A DNA stretch of 64,000 nt, from contig NZ_JAHIAB010000002.1 of NCBI RefSeq assembly GCF_018760365.1, forward strand, positions 496,001 to 560,000. Reading direction: 5' to 3'. Shown here piece after piece: positions 11,175 to 19,225 of this stretch. Position 1 is the stretch's first letter, and each line of letters starts with the position of its first letter. The DNA is from Pseudooceanicola endophyticus. Its GTDB lineage: Bacteria > Pseudomonadota > Alphaproteobacteria > Rhodobacterales > Rhodobacteraceae. The position numbers and the translations under genes were made by a program. The notes under the pieces were generated by a model. It was not told the origin of the DNA and did no database searches. It saw only the letters and a program-made list of their open reading frames with translations.

Positions 11175-11369
11175 ATGAGCCGTTCGCCCCCGCTGCCCGA
11201 GATCCCCGCACCGCGCCCGACCTGGCAGGCGGCGCTGCTGCTGGCCCTGGCTGCCGGTCTGCCGACCTTCCTGGCGCTGAGCACGGTCAGCTGGCTGCTG
11301 GCACCGCCCGCCCGGGCCCCGGATCCCGATCTGCCGCCGCAATTGCAGCCGCTTCTGCCGCCGCGCTGA
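11175..11369 (+). CDS. Small single-pass membrane protein
   Basis: A 64-aa frame starting MSRSPPLPEIP with a good ribosome site CAGGAGGA 6-7 bases upstream. It has one hydrophobic segment (about residues 18-43, AALLLALAAGLPTFLALSTVSWLLA) flanked by proline-rich ends. I do not recognise the family. The ribosome site and the terminator placed immediately after it support a real gene. It diverges from the GNAT gene. Confidence 0.5.
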   Translation: MSRSPPLPEIPAPRPTWQAALLLALAAGLPTFLALSTVSWLLAPPARAPDPDLPPQLQPLLPPR

Positions 11370-11375
11370 AACGGC

Positions 11376-11406
11376 ACCGCCCCCGCAGCGGGGCTGCGGG
11401 GGCGGT
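11376..11406. terminator. Hairpin between convergent small gene and ssb
   Basis: Perfect 14-bp stem ACCGCCCCCGCAGC (11376-11389) / GCTGCGGGGGCGGT (11393-11406), loop GGG. The minus-strand side is followed by GCCGTTTC, so it most likely ends ssb; the plus side lacks a T tract. Confidence 0.7.
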
Positions 11407-11428
11407 CATGTTCCGGATCAGGGCGAGG

Positions 11429-11983
11429 TCAGAACGGGATTTCGTCGTCGAAATCGCGCGACGGGGCCGCGCCGCCGCTGCCACCCTGGCTGCCGCCGCC
11501 GTAGCCGCCGCGGTCATCGTAGCCGCCCGAGGAGCGACCGCCGCCGCCACCACCGTAGCTGGAGCCACCGCCGCTGCCGCCGCCGTAGCCGCTGTCGCCA
11601 CCGCCATAGCCGCCGCCTTCACCGCCGCCGGAACGCCCGTCGAGCATCGTCAGCTCGGAGCGGTAGGGCCGCAGGGCGATCTCGGTCGAATAGCGGTCGG
11701 CGCCGTTCTGGTCCTGCCACTTGCGGGTTTCCAGCTGGCCTTCGATATAGACCTTGGAGCCCTTGCGCAGGTACTGTTCGCAGACCCGCACGAGGGGTTC
11801 GGAATAGACGGCGATCGTGTGCCACTCGGTCCGTTCCTTGCGCTCGCCGCTGTTGCGGTCCTTCCAGGTTTCGGAGGTGGCAATGCGCAGGTTGCAGACC
11901 TTGCCGCCATTCTGGAACGAGCGCACCTCAGGGTCGCGCCCGAGGTTGCCGATCAGGATCACTTTGTTGACGGATCCGGCCAT
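11429..11983 (-). CDS. ssb: Single-stranded DNA-binding protein
   Basis: Homotetrameric OB-fold protein that coats ssDNA in replication, repair and recombination. Of 184 aa, about the first 110 form the OB fold ([20 protein letters not shown]..., then [13 protein letters not shown]), followed by a glycine/serine/tyrosine-rich linker and the acidic partner-binding tip DFDDEIPF. The start at 11983 is preferred over an ATG two codons upstream because GGGGAG lies 6 bases before it. The divergent gene is a lytic transglycosylase. I found no clean LexA box in the shared gap. Confidence 0.96.
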   Translation of the reverse strand: MAGSVNKVILIGNLGRDPEVRSFQNGGKVCNLRIATSETWKDRNSGERKERTEWHTIAVYSEPLVRVCEQYLRKGSKVYIEGQLETRKWQDQNGADRYSTEIALRPYRSELTMLDGRSGGGEGGGYGGGDSGYGGGSGGGSSYGGGGGGRSSGGYDDRGGYGGGSQGGSGGAAPSRDFDDEIPF

Positions 11984-12234
11984 TAGCATCTCCCCATGTC
12001 TGTCACGGTCAGGGCGCCCGGTCGATTCCGGGCGCGTCGGTTCCGAGCGTTACACCAAAGCGGAACAGAAAGGTCAAAGCTTTCCGAATCTCCGGGCCGG
12101 GTTCCGCAGGTTCCCCCTCCTGACGGGAAGATTTCATCATGCGCGGGGCGTTGCCGACAGGCGCAAGGGGAGGCGTGCAATTTTCCGCCAACTGTGCTTT
12201 CAAAGCACCGCGCAACAACAAGGACGCAAGGGAC

Positions 12235-12828
12235 ATGACGGGTAAGCGGGTCGCGGCGGCAGCCGTGTTTGGCCTGGCCATCTTCTGTGGCCAGCAGGCT
12301 TTGGCAGGTACGGGATCGGAGGCGGGGCGCCTGGCGCAGTTCCGCGCCAAGACCAAGGTCCTCGATGGCCGGCTCAGCGAACAATATGCCGCTTCGGTCG
12401 CGCTGACACCGCGCAGTTTCTCGGCCCCCAGCCAGTGGGACGGGCAGGGCTACAGCGGCAATTATGCCGGTCCCTACCTCGACATGGCACGTTCGGCGGC
12501 GTCCCGGCACGCGATTCCGGTGGGGCTGTTCCTGCGGCTGGTGCAGCAGGAAAGCGGCTGGAATGCGCAGGCGGTCTCGGCCAAGGGCGCGGTGGGGCTG
12601 GCGCAGCTGATGCCGGGCACCGCGCGCCACATGGGCGCCGATGCCCGCGATCCTTACCAGAACCTTGATGCGGGGGCGCGCTATCTGGCGGCGCAGTACC
12701 GCGATTTCGGCTCCTGGCCGCTGGCGCTGGCGGCCTACAATGCCGGCCCCGAGGTGGTGCGCCGCTACGGCGGAATCCCGCCCTATGCGGAAACTCAGGC
12801 CTATGTGGCGGCGATCTGGGGCAGCTGA
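12235..12828 (+). CDS. Periplasmic lytic transglycosylase (SLT domain)
   Basis: Cleaves the MurNAc-GlcNAc bond of peptidoglycan to give 1,6-anhydro ends. The 197-aa protein has an N-terminal signal peptide ending near ALAG, then an SLT fold: QQESGWN with catalytic Glu106, GAVGLAQLMPGTA, and the AAYNAGPEVVRRYGGIP motif. The ATG at 12235 has AAGGGAC just upstream and gives a proper signal peptide; the frame is open to 12139 without one. No partner genes are adjacent; secretion-system or flagellar roles are possible for such small SLT proteins but not indicated here. Confidence 0.88.
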   Translation: MTGKRVAAAAVFGLAIFCGQQALAGTGSEAGRLAQFRAKTKVLDGRLSEQYAASVALTPRSFSAPSQWDGQGYSGNYAGPYLDMARSAASRHAIPVGLFLRLVQQESGWNAQAVSAKGAVGLAQLMPGTARHMGADARDPYQNLDAGARYLAAQYRDFGSWPLALAAYNAGPEVVRRYGGIPPYAETQAYVAAIWGS

Positions 12829-12900
12829 GCCCCGCGACAGATCGCCGGGGCCCTCCGGGTTTTCGTGGTCTGGGATCGGCTGGGGCGCTACAACCGTGGC

Positions 12901-13269
12901 ATGTGCGCCCGAAGCCTGCCCCGCCTGACGCTTCTGCTGGCCGTGATCCTGATCACGGCTGCCTCCGTCCTGTCGGCGGCACGCATGGCGCCGCAGCGCG
13001 AGGCGCCGCTGCGGCTTGCCGCGCTGCTGGAGGGGGCGAGCTTGTGCGGCAGTACGCCGGACAAGCCCCATGCGCCCTGTGCCTTCTGCCATCTTCTGCC
13101 CGCCGGGCCGGGCCTGCGTGCCCCCGCCGATTCGCGCGCTCTGGGGCTTCTGCCTGCGGGGCCGGCGCGGCCTGCGGCCCGGATCCTGCCGGACCCGGGG
13201 GCGGGGCCGGGGATGCCCCGGGCGCCTCCGTCCCTCATGTCCCGGCCGCAAGCGGCCCGCCTTGCCTGA
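12901..13269 (+). CDS. CutF-like/DUF2946-like Cys- and Pro-rich secreted protein upstream of SCO
   Basis: A 122-aa protein with a signal peptide (LTLLLAVILITAASVLSA), a cysteine/histidine cluster (SLCG...HAPCAFCHLLPAG) and a proline-rich C-terminus ending near PRAPPSLMSRPQAARLA. This layout, and its place directly before a copper-protein gene, resembles DUF2946-type proteins and the CutF leader gene described before the multicopper oxidase CutO in Rhodobacter capsulatus, where the nascent chain controls translation of the next gene. The relationship is inferred from layout, not alignment. A GTG start at 12865 is an alternative. It is 75 bp before the SCO gene, with a short uORF and hairpin between. 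Confidence 0.6.
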   Translation: MCARSLPRLTLLLAVILITAASVLSAARMAPQREAPLRLAALLEGASLCGSTPDKPHAPCAFCHLLPAGPGLRAPADSRALGLLPAGPARPAARILPDPGAGPGMPRAPPSLMSRPQAARLA

Positions 13270-13309
13270 TGTCCGGCCCCGCGCCGGCCCCTTCCGACAC
13301 GAGGTTTCC

Positions 13310-13348
13310 ATGCTTTTCCCGTTCTCCACCTGCGCAGACGCAGGATGA
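13310..13348 (+). CDS. 12-codon upstream ORF coupled to SCO gene
   Basis: ATG at 13310 (ribosome site GAGG six bases before) opens the frame MLFPFSTCADAG, which stops at TGA 13346-13348, overlapping the SCO start as ATGA. The peptide contains a cysteine and two prolines or phenylalanine pairs but no known family. Its last codons run through a hairpin that covers the SCO ribosome site, so translating it should open that hairpin. Confidence 0.45.
   Translation: MLFPFSTCADAG
13329..13344 (+). promoter_or_regulatory. Hairpin hiding the SCO ribosome site
   Basis: CCTGCG (13329-13334), loop CAGA, CGCAGG (13339-13344), directly followed by the SCO ATG. The 3' arm contains the only purine-rich ribosome-site candidate for SCO. 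Formation of this stem would block initiation unless a ribosome comes through the uORF. Confidence 0.5.
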
Positions 13349-13935
13349 ACCGGCGCCGCATTGCCCTGCTGGGGCTGGCCGGATGCGCCGCCACCGCGCT
13401 TGGCCTCTGGGCCGGGATCGTTGCCGTCTCGCCACCCGATGCCCGCCGCCTTGGCGCGGTCATCGGGCGCGGCGACTACCGGCTGCAGACCACCGAGGGC
13501 ACGCCCTTCACCGAAGCCACGCTGAAGGGCGCCCCCTCGGCGGTGTTCTTCGGCTTCACCCATTGCCCCGAGGTCTGCCCGACGACGCTCGGCGACATCG
13601 CGCTTTGGCAGCAGGAGCTGGAAGGAGAGCCGCTGCGGGTCTTCTTCGTCACCGTCGATCCGGAGCGGGATACCCCTGACACCCTGCGCGACTACGTGTC
13701 CTGGGCGCCGGGTGTCACCGGGGTTTCGGGCAGCCGGGCGGAGATCGACAAGGCGATCCGCGCCTTCCGCGTCTATGCCGCGAAGGTCCCGCTGGAGGAT
13801 GGCGACTACACGATGGACCATTCCGCCAACGTGCTGCTGTTCGACGGCGCCGGGGCGTTCTTCGGCACCATCGGCTATCAGGAGCCGACCGAGCGCGCGG
13901 TGGCGACGCTGCGCCGGCTTGAGGCTGCGGGCTAG
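13345..13935 (+). CDS. SCO1/SenC/PrrC family copper chaperone
   Basis: Periplasm-facing thioredoxin-fold protein that helps load copper into the CuA site of cytochrome c oxidase. The 196 aa carry an N-terminal membrane anchor (about residues 6-27), the metal/redox motif CPEVCP (Cys74, Cys78) and the distal histidine in DYTMDHSA (His159), i.e. all three copper ligands. Start at 13345 has no strong free ribosome site and its ATG overlaps the stop of a 12-codon uORF. Upstream is a CutF-like gene. The last 4 bases overlap the convergent MpaB-family gene. Confidence 0.92.
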   Translation: MNRRRIALLGLAGCAATALGLWAGIVAVSPPDARRLGAVIGRGDYRLQTTEGTPFTEATLKGAPSAVFFGFTHCPEVCPTTLGDIALWQQELEGEPLRVFFVTVDPERDTPDTLRDYVSWAPGVTGVSGSRAEIDKAIRAFRVYAAKVPLEDGDYTMDHSANVLLFDGAGAFFGTIGYQEPTERAVATLRRLEAAG

Positions 13936-14789
13936 CGGCGCCCGGCGGGGGGCGGGCGGAAGGTGCCCAGCTCTTCGATCCGGTAGCCGCGCGGATAGCT
14001 GGCCCGGCGCCGCGCGGTGATCCGGCGCGGCCTGCGGCGCGGAGGCAGTCGCCGCAGCACCCGGGCCCGCAGCCGCAGGGCGCCCAGCACCAGCGCCTCC
14101 AGCGCGCGGGGGGGATCGGGCATGTCCATCGCCCGGCGCAGCCCCGGATCGCACAGCGCATGGATCAGCGGACGGCCCAGTGGCACCAGCCCCTTCGGCA
14201 GGTAGAAGGACAGCAGCAGGTCGCGGGTCTGCCGCGCCACCTCGGCATTGGTATCGGCATAGCGCTGATGGGCGGCCTCATGCGCGGCGGCGAAAGCCTC
14301 GATTTCGGCATAGGTCCCGGGGATGTCGGTGATCCCCATGCGCCGGCCAAGCGCCTGGTAGTAACGCAGGCAGGCGGTGATTTCCGCCGGGCTGAGCGGG
14401 CGGCGCCCGAAACGCGCCATCCAGCGCACCGGTTCGGTGATGAAGGTCGAAAGCACGTAAAGCATGTCGGCATTGTCGATCCGGTAGCGTCCGTGCATGG
14501 CGTTGATCCGGCCCAGGGCGGCCTGTCCGCGGTCGCTGTCCTGTCCGTTCTCGGAAATCTCCGACAGCAGCAGTTCGGTATCGTCGTAGCGCTTGCGGGT
14601 GTTGCGGCGGAATTCCCCGGTGCGCACCAGCAGCCCCGAGATCGACGGGATCGCATAGGTCCGGAACAGCGCGAATTCCAGCGCCTTCTCGGTGTCCCAG
14701 GCACATTCGCAGGTGCTGAGCAGCTGGTAGATGCGTTCGTAATCCGTTTCCGGGTCGAGGGTCTCGATCTCGGCCGACCAGCGCGACAT
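13932..14789 (-). CDS. Oxygenase MpaB-family (DUF2236) protein
   Basis: A 285-aa protein with the conserved features of the MpaB/rubber-oxygenase-like family (DUF2236): the segment AIPSISGLLVRTGEF near the start, and R-rich TFITEPVRWMARFGRRPLSPAE and DLLLSFYLPKGLVPLGR later. In the family these helices can hold a b-type heme, but most members have no known reaction. The ATG at 14789 has AGGAGG upstream on the minus strand; the longer open frame continues without a good start. It is convergent with the SCO gene and divergent from the MYG1-like gene. Confidence 0.7.
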   Translation of the reverse strand: MSRWSAEIETLDPETDYERIYQLLSTCECAWDTEKALEFALFRTYAIPSISGLLVRTGEFRRNTRKRYDDTELLLSEISENGQDSDRGQAALGRINAMHGRYRIDNADMLYVLSTFITEPVRWMARFGRRPLSPAEITACLRYYQALGRRMGITDIPGTYAEIEAFAAAHEAAHQRYADTNAEVARQTRDLLLSFYLPKGLVPLGRPLIHALCDPGLRRAMDMPDPPRALEALVLGALRLRARVLRRLPPRRRPRRITARRRASYPRGYRIEELGTFRPPPAGRR

Positions 14790-14952
14790 GCGGCCTCCTG
14801 GCTGTGCTTCACCTCCAGAATGGCGGGGCAGCACGGGGCAATCAACCTCTTGTTGGATGCTGTATACCGAAGTGCCGGGCCTGACGGCTTGCAACCGGGG
14901 GCGCGGGCCGCGTATCAGGCCCCGAACTGATCCAGCCCGAGAGAGCCAGCCC

Positions 14953-15900
14953 ATGTCCCCCCGTTACCTCGTCACCCATTCCGGCGGCTTCCATGCCGAT
15001 GAAGTGCTGTCCTCGGTCATCCTGACCCGCCTCTTCCCCGAGGCCGAGCTGGTGCGCAGCCGTGCCCCCGAATGGATCACCCCCGGGGCGGACCGGGTGA
15101 TCTACGACGTGGGCGGCGCCTATGACGCCGAGGCGGGGATCTTCGATCACCACCAGCGCGGCGCGCCGCTGCGCGAGGATGAAAAGCCCTACAGCTCCTT
15201 CGGGCTGGTGTGGAAGCATTTCGGCCTGGACTACCTGCGCGCCTCGGGCGTGCCCGAAGAGCATCTGGAAAGCGTCCATGGCTCCTTCGACCGGGGCTTC
15301 GTGCTGCCCGTCGATCTGGTCGACAACGGTGCCGTCAGCGTCTCTGAGGCCGGTCCGCTGTCGTCGCTGACCCTGCCGGGCCTGATCGAGACGCTGAAGC
15401 CGGTCTTCGACGAGCAGGACCCCGAGGCCGAGACCCGCGCCTTCCACGCCGCCGTCGCCATCGCCCGCCAGTTCGTCGAGGCCCGCGTGGCGCGTTCGGC
15501 TGCCAAGCTGCGCGCCGAGGCGCTGGTGCAGGGCGCCATCGAAGCCGCGGGCGAGGGCCGCATCCTGGAACTGCCGATGGGGATGCCGTTCCGCCCCGCG
15601 GTGATCAAGGCGGGCGCCGATCACCTGTGGTTCGTGGTCACGCCGCGCCAGGATGACGAATGGACCCTGGGCGGCATTCGCCTGGCGGACGAAGGGTTCA
15701 CCCTGCGCGCCGATCTGCCCGAGGCCTGGGCCGGCCTGACCGGCGCCGATCTGGATGCGGTCTGCGGCACCACGGGCGCGATCTTCTGCCACAACGGGCG
15801 TTTCATCGCCGCCGCGAAAAGCCGCGAGACCATCATGACCATGGCGCAGATCGCCGTGGCGGAGGCCGAAAAGACCTCCGCCGAGGCGTCTCAGGCCTGA
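14953..15900 (+). CDS. MYG1 family (UPF0160) exonuclease-like protein
   Basis: A 315-aa protein of the MYG1 family, which belongs to the DHH phosphoesterase superfamily; eukaryotic MYG1 is a 3'-5' RNA exonuclease, while bacterial members are little studied. Seen here are the N-terminal metal motif HSGGFHADEVLS, IYDVGGAYD and the DHH-like FDHHQ. The start at 14953 (MSPRYLVTHSGG) is where family similarity begins; the frame is open upstream without good signals. Its 3' end overlaps the convergent MFS gene by 10 bases. Confidence 0.87.
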   Translation: MSPRYLVTHSGGFHADEVLSSVILTRLFPEAELVRSRAPEWITPGADRVIYDVGGAYDAEAGIFDHHQRGAPLREDEKPYSSFGLVWKHFGLDYLRASGVPEEHLESVHGSFDRGFVLPVDLVDNGAVSVSEAGPLSSLTLPGLIETLKPVFDEQDPEAETRAFHAAVAIARQFVEARVARSAAKLRAEALVQGAIEAAGEGRILELPMGMPFRPAVIKAGADHLWFVVTPRQDDEWTLGGIRLADEGFTLRADLPEAWAGLTGADLDAVCGTTGAIFCHNGRFIAAAKSRETIMTMAQIAVAEAEKTSAEASQA

Positions 15901-17117
15901 GCCGAGAAGCGGCGCAGCACCCCGGCCAGCGCCGCCATTGCCGCGATGAGAAGACCGTAGCAGATCACGGTCTTCTCAAGCCCCAGCATGGGGACCAGCA
16001 GGCCCGCGATCACCACCGGCACGCCGAAGGCCAGGTAGCTGACGCAGAAGAGGGCCGCGAACATCTCTCCGCGCACTTCTGCCGGCGTCAGCGGCACGAT
16101 GGAGCGGATGAAGCCGTAGAAGCAGGTGCCGAAGCCGGTGCCGACGACGGCCAGCGCGACCAGATACAGCCACAGGATCTGAAGGTGCACGCCCAGCAGC
16201 GTCACCAGCGTGCCAAGCGCCAGCGCCGTCGTGCCGAACAGCACCACGTTGCGGGCGCTGTGCTTGCGCGCCAGGAAGCAGGCCAGCGCCCCCATGCCCG
16301 ACAGCAGCGTCACCACCAGCCCCTGCACCACGACGCTGTGGATCTGGAAGACATGGGACACGATGGAGGCCCCGAGCGACAGGTAGAGCCCGCCGGTGGC
16401 CCAGCCCGCGAAGAGCGCCGGCGCGCCTTTCCAGAACGGTGCCTTCACCGGGCCGGGCAGGCCGACCTGTGGTTTCAGCGCCTGCCAGAGGCCCTCATGA
16501 CGGGGCGATGTCTCGGGCAGGGCCCAGGTGGCGACCAGCAGGATCAGGCTGAGGACCGCGATGGCGTGGAAGATGTCGGCCTTGGGGGCCTCCAGCAGGT
16601 CCATGGCAAAGCCCGAGGCCAGCGCGCCGATCGCCAGCCCCACCAGCGGGATGACAGAATTGCAGATCGCCGCCAGCCCGGGAAACTCCGGCGGTTCCAG
16701 ATCGGTGATGGTGGCCGAGAGGGTCGAGAGCAGCAGCCCGCAGGCCACGCCCTGAACCGCCCGCGCCAGGAACAGCTGGCCGACCGTGCCCGACAGGTCG
16801 AAGCCGATGGAGGAAAGCGCCAGCAGGGCAAAGCCCAGCGACAGCACCGGGCGGCGGCCCACATGGTCGGAGATGGAGCCGAGCACCAGCAGCTTGATCA
16901 GCAGCACGATGGCGTAGATCGCGAAGATCCCCGACATCACGAAGGCGGAAAAGCCCATCTGGCTTTGCAGCATCGGGTAGAACGGCGAGGGCGCGCTGGC
17001 CGAGGCCATCATCAGGGCGCTTCCCGCCAGGACGATGGCAAAGCCGGCCCGGTGGCGCGCCGGGGAATGGGTCAGGGTCAGGGGCATCCGGAGGGGTGTC
17101 CTTTCGGAGGAGGTCAT
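15891..17117 (-). CDS. MFS transporter paired with ArsR regulator
   Basis: A 408-aa protein with about twelve hydrophobic segments and the MFS loop motif SDHVGRRPVL between helices 2 and 3. Substrate is unknown; divergent pairing with an ArsR-type regulator hints at export of a metal, metalloid or organic toxicant, but this is inference. No strong ribosome site precedes the first ATG; MPLTLTHS eleven codons in is an alternative start. The operator-like palindrome 17127-17144 lies directly upstream. Confidence 0.85.
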   Translation of the reverse strand: MTSSERTPLRMPLTLTHSPARHRAGFAIVLAGSALMMASASAPSPFYPMLQSQMGFSAFVMSGIFAIYAIVLLIKLLVLGSISDHVGRRPVLSLGFALLALSSIGFDLSGTVGQLFLARAVQGVACGLLLSTLSATITDLEPPEFPGLAAICNSVIPLVGLAIGALASGFAMDLLEAPKADIFHAIAVLSLILLVATWALPETSPRHEGLWQALKPQVGLPGPVKAPFWKGAPALFAGWATGGLYLSLGASIVSHVFQIHSVVVQGLVVTLLSGMGALACFLARKHSARNVVLFGTTALALGTLVTLLGVHLQILWLYLVALAVVGTGFGTCFYGFIRSIVPLTPAEVRGEMFAALFCVSYLAFGVPVVIAGLLVPMLGLEKTVICYGLLIAAMAALAGVLRRFSAQA

Positions 17118-17126
17118 GCGTTATGG

Positions 17127-17144
17127 GTTCGAAAAAATTCGAAC
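17127..17144. promoter_or_regulatory. Palindromic operator in MFS/arsR gap, site 1
   Basis: GTTCGAA (17127-17133), spacer AAAA, TTCGAAC (17138-17144): a perfect 7-bp inverted repeat 10 bases upstream of the MFS start. Likely operator for the divergent ArsR-type regulator. Confidence 0.6.
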
Positions 17145-17169
17145 GGATTCCTAATTCCCTTTCGTCGAA

Positions 17170-17189
17170 GGTTCAAGTATTATCGAACC
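17170..17189. promoter_or_regulatory. Palindromic operator in MFS/arsR gap, site 2
   Basis: GGTTC (17170-17174) and GAACC (17185-17189) with a 10-base spacer, sharing GTTC/GAAC half-sites with site 1 and abutting the regulator start codon. Confidence 0.45.
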
Positions 17190-17534
17190 ATGACACGGAA
17201 CACCATGACAGCGCCGCCGAACGGGTCCAGCCACGATCTTGCACACCCGCAGGAACAGGACCTGGACCTGACGCAGGTCCTGTTTGCCCTGTCCGATCCC
17301 GGGCGGCTGGAAATCGTGCGTCAGCTGCGCGACGGACCCGTCGAGATGGCGCAGTGCAACCTGGCGGACCCGACCGTCGCGAAATCCACGAAATCACACC
17401 TTTTCAAGGTACTGCGCGAAGCGGGCGTGATCCTGAACCTGCCGAAAGGGCGCGGGCGGCTGCTGTCCCTGCGTCGCGAGGAACTGGACCGGCGTTTTCC
17501 GGGATTGCTGGACGCGGTGCTGGACGCCTCCTGA
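17190..17534 (+). CDS. ArsR-family winged-helix transcriptional regulator
   Basis: A 114-aa protein with the ArsR winged-helix pattern: FALSDPGRLEIVRQLRDG as helix 1-2, then ADPTVAKSTKSHLFKVLREAGVI as the recognition helix, and a basic wing (LPKGRGRLLSL). It has one cysteine (MAQCNL) but no classical metal-binding CxC pair, so the inducer may not be a metal. It diverges from the MFS gene and most likely represses it through palindromes 17127-17144 and 17170-17189. Starts at 17190 and 17205 are both possible; neither has a clear ribosome site. Confidence 0.82.
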   Translation: MTRNTMTAPPNGSSHDLAHPQEQDLDLTQVLFALSDPGRLEIVRQLRDGPVEMAQCNLADPTVAKSTKSHLFKVLREAGVILNLPKGRGRLLSLRREELDRRFPGLLDAVLDAS

Positions 17535-17675
17535 TCCCGGGGCCGGTGTGCGGCAGGGCCAGACGAGAAAAGTTGCATTTTTCTTGCGTCATATGAAACC
17601 AAACGCCGGGCGCCTCCGTAACCAATGTGTTGCAGGCGGCGAGACAGCCTCCTGCGGAACAACCTGGAGGAAGTC

Positions 17676-18248
17676 ATGTTCAAGAAACTCGCCCTCGCAT
17701 CCGGCCTTGTTGCCGCGTCCCTCACCATGGCCCATGCCGCGCAGGAGATGTCGGAGAACCCCATGGTCGGCGGCGCCCCGATGTATGCTGACAAGACCAT
17801 CGTCGAGAACGCCAGCGCCGCGCCGAATCTCTCGACCCTCGTGGCGGCGGTGAAGGCCGCCGACCTTGTCGACACGCTGTCGGGCGACGGTCCGTTCACC
17901 GTCTTCGCGCCCACCGATGCGGCCTTCGCGATGATCGACAAGGACACCCTGAACACCCTGCTGATGCCCGAGCACAAGGCCCAGCTTCAGCAGATCCTGA
18001 CCTGCCATGTCGTCGCCGCCGAGGCGTTTTCGACCGATGTCGCCAAGATGATCTCGGATGACGGGGGCATGCATGTGATCCCGACGGTCGGCGGCTGCAA
18101 GCTTGAGGTCTACATGGAAGGCGGCGAACTGAAGCTGAAGGACGAGAACGGCCGCGTCGCCACCGTGACCACCGCCGATGTCGACCAGTCGAACGGCGTC
18201 GTCCACGTGATCGACCGCGTGCTGCTGCCTGCCGGTCAGGCCGGCTGA
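17676..18248 (+). CDS. Secreted fasciclin-domain protein
   Basis: A 190-aa protein with a signal peptide (MFKKLALASGLVAASLTMAHA) and one fasciclin (FAS1) domain: the H1 motif GPFTVFAPTDAAFAMI and the H2 motif NGVVHVIDRVLLP. FAS1 domains act in adhesion or in periplasmic stress responses; the ligand is unknown here. The start at 17676 is set by CTGGAGGAAG upstream and by the signal peptide. It has its own strong terminator, so it is a single-gene unit. Confidence 0.92.
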   Translation: MFKKLALASGLVAASLTMAHAAQEMSENPMVGGAPMYADKTIVENASAAPNLSTLVAAVKAADLVDTLSGDGPFTVFAPTDAAFAMIDKDTLNTLLMPEHKAQLQQILTCHVVAAEAFSTDVAKMISDDGGMHVIPTVGGCKLEVYMEGGELKLKDENGRVATVTTADVDQSNGVVHVIDRVLLPAGQAG

Positions 18249-18266
18249 GCCACCTTTCGATGTGAA

Positions 18267-18293
18267 AAAGGGGCGCCCGCGGGGCGCCCCTTT
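18267..18293 (+). terminator. Terminator of fasciclin gene
   Basis: Stem AAAGGGGCGCCC (18267-18278), loop GCG, GGGCGCCCCTTT (18282-18293), perfect 12 bp, then GCGTTTT. Confidence 0.88.
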
Positions 18294-18313
18294 GCGTTTT
18301 CAGATATGCGTCT

Positions 18314-19225
18314 TCAGCCCAGGGTGCGGGCGAAGAAGGCGCGGATGGTTTCGAAGATCTCCGCCTCCACCTCGTTTGCCGCATCGGGGTCCGAGGACAG
18401 CCGCCGCTCCATCCGGTGCGGGCCGCCATCATCCAGATCGTTGCGGTTCAGGAACCCGTGGCCCAGCCCGTGAATGCCAAGGAATTCGGCCTCCGCGCCC
18501 TTCTCGGCCAGGGCCCGGAACAGCAGGCGGCTTTGATGCTGGGGCACATGGGCGTCGCAATCGCCGTGCAGGATCAGGAAGGGGCAGGCCCCGGCCGTCG
18601 CGTAGGCGGCGGGGTTGGCCCGGGCCACGACCTCGGGCGCCTCGTTGATCGGGGCGCCGATGAAGCGGCTTTCCATGGACCCGGAATCGGCCGAGGGGCC
18701 GGGCGGCGGCAGCCGCGCGGATTCGGGATCATTGCCGGGCAGGGCGTCGGGGTTCTGATGCCCGTCGATCTGCAGGAAATCCGTCGGCCCGTAGCCATCG
18801 GCCACCGCCTGCACGTCATCGGGGAACCCGGCCCATTCGTCGGAGCGGAAGGCCGCGCCCGACAGCGCCGCCAGCGCCCCCAGATGCGCCCCCGCAGAAG
18901 AGCCCCAGAGGCCGATGGCCCGCGGATTCAGCGCGTAGGTCCCGGCGACCGAGCGGATCCAGCGGATCGCCGTCTTCACGTCGATGACGGCGGCGGGGAA
19001 CTTGGCCTCATCGCTCAGCCGGTAGTCGATCGAGACCATGGCAAAGCCCTTGTCGGCAAAGAAACGCCCCAGATCGGGGGCCAGCCGCCGGTCACCGAAG
19101 CGCCAGCCGCCCCCGTGCAGGAACAGGATCACCGGATGCGGCCCGGCCCCTTCGGGCAGGTAGAGATCGGCCAGCCGATCCTGTCCGCCCGCGCGGGAAT
19201 AGACCAGATCGTCGTGGCGCATCAT
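18314..19225 (-). CDS. Alpha/beta hydrolase, HSL/BD-FAE type
   Basis: A 303-aa esterase-like protein. The oxyanion motif HGGG (37-40), the nucleophile elbow GSSAG with Ser110, the acid Asp224 (GDCDAHVP) and His256 (GLGHGF) form a complete catalytic triad of the hormone-sensitive-lipase/BD-FAE group, which hydrolyses small esters or sugar-attached acyl groups. It begins at the end of the bicupin gene (start 19225 or 19222, stop of the upstream gene at 19222), so the two are translationally coupled and probably act in one pathway. Confidence 0.88.
   Translation of the reverse strand: MMRHDDLVYSRAGGQDRLADLYLPEGAGPHPVILFLHGGGWRFGDRRLAPDLGRFFADKGFAMVSIDYRLSDEAKFPAAVIDVKTAIRWIRSVAGTYALNPRAIGLWGSSAGAHLGALAALSGAAFRSDEWAGFPDDVQAVADGYGPTDFLQIDGHQNPDALPGNDPESARLPPPGPSADSGSMESRFIGAPINEAPEVVARANPAAYATAGACPFLILHGDCDAHVPQHQSRLLFRALAEKGAEAEFLGIHGLGHGFLNRNDLDDGGPHRMERRLSSDPDAANEVEAEIFETIRAFFARTLG

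Noticed and set aside
12000-12120. LexA box between ssb and the transglycosylase
   Set aside because: GTTC and GAAC occur, but none with the partner at seven bases.
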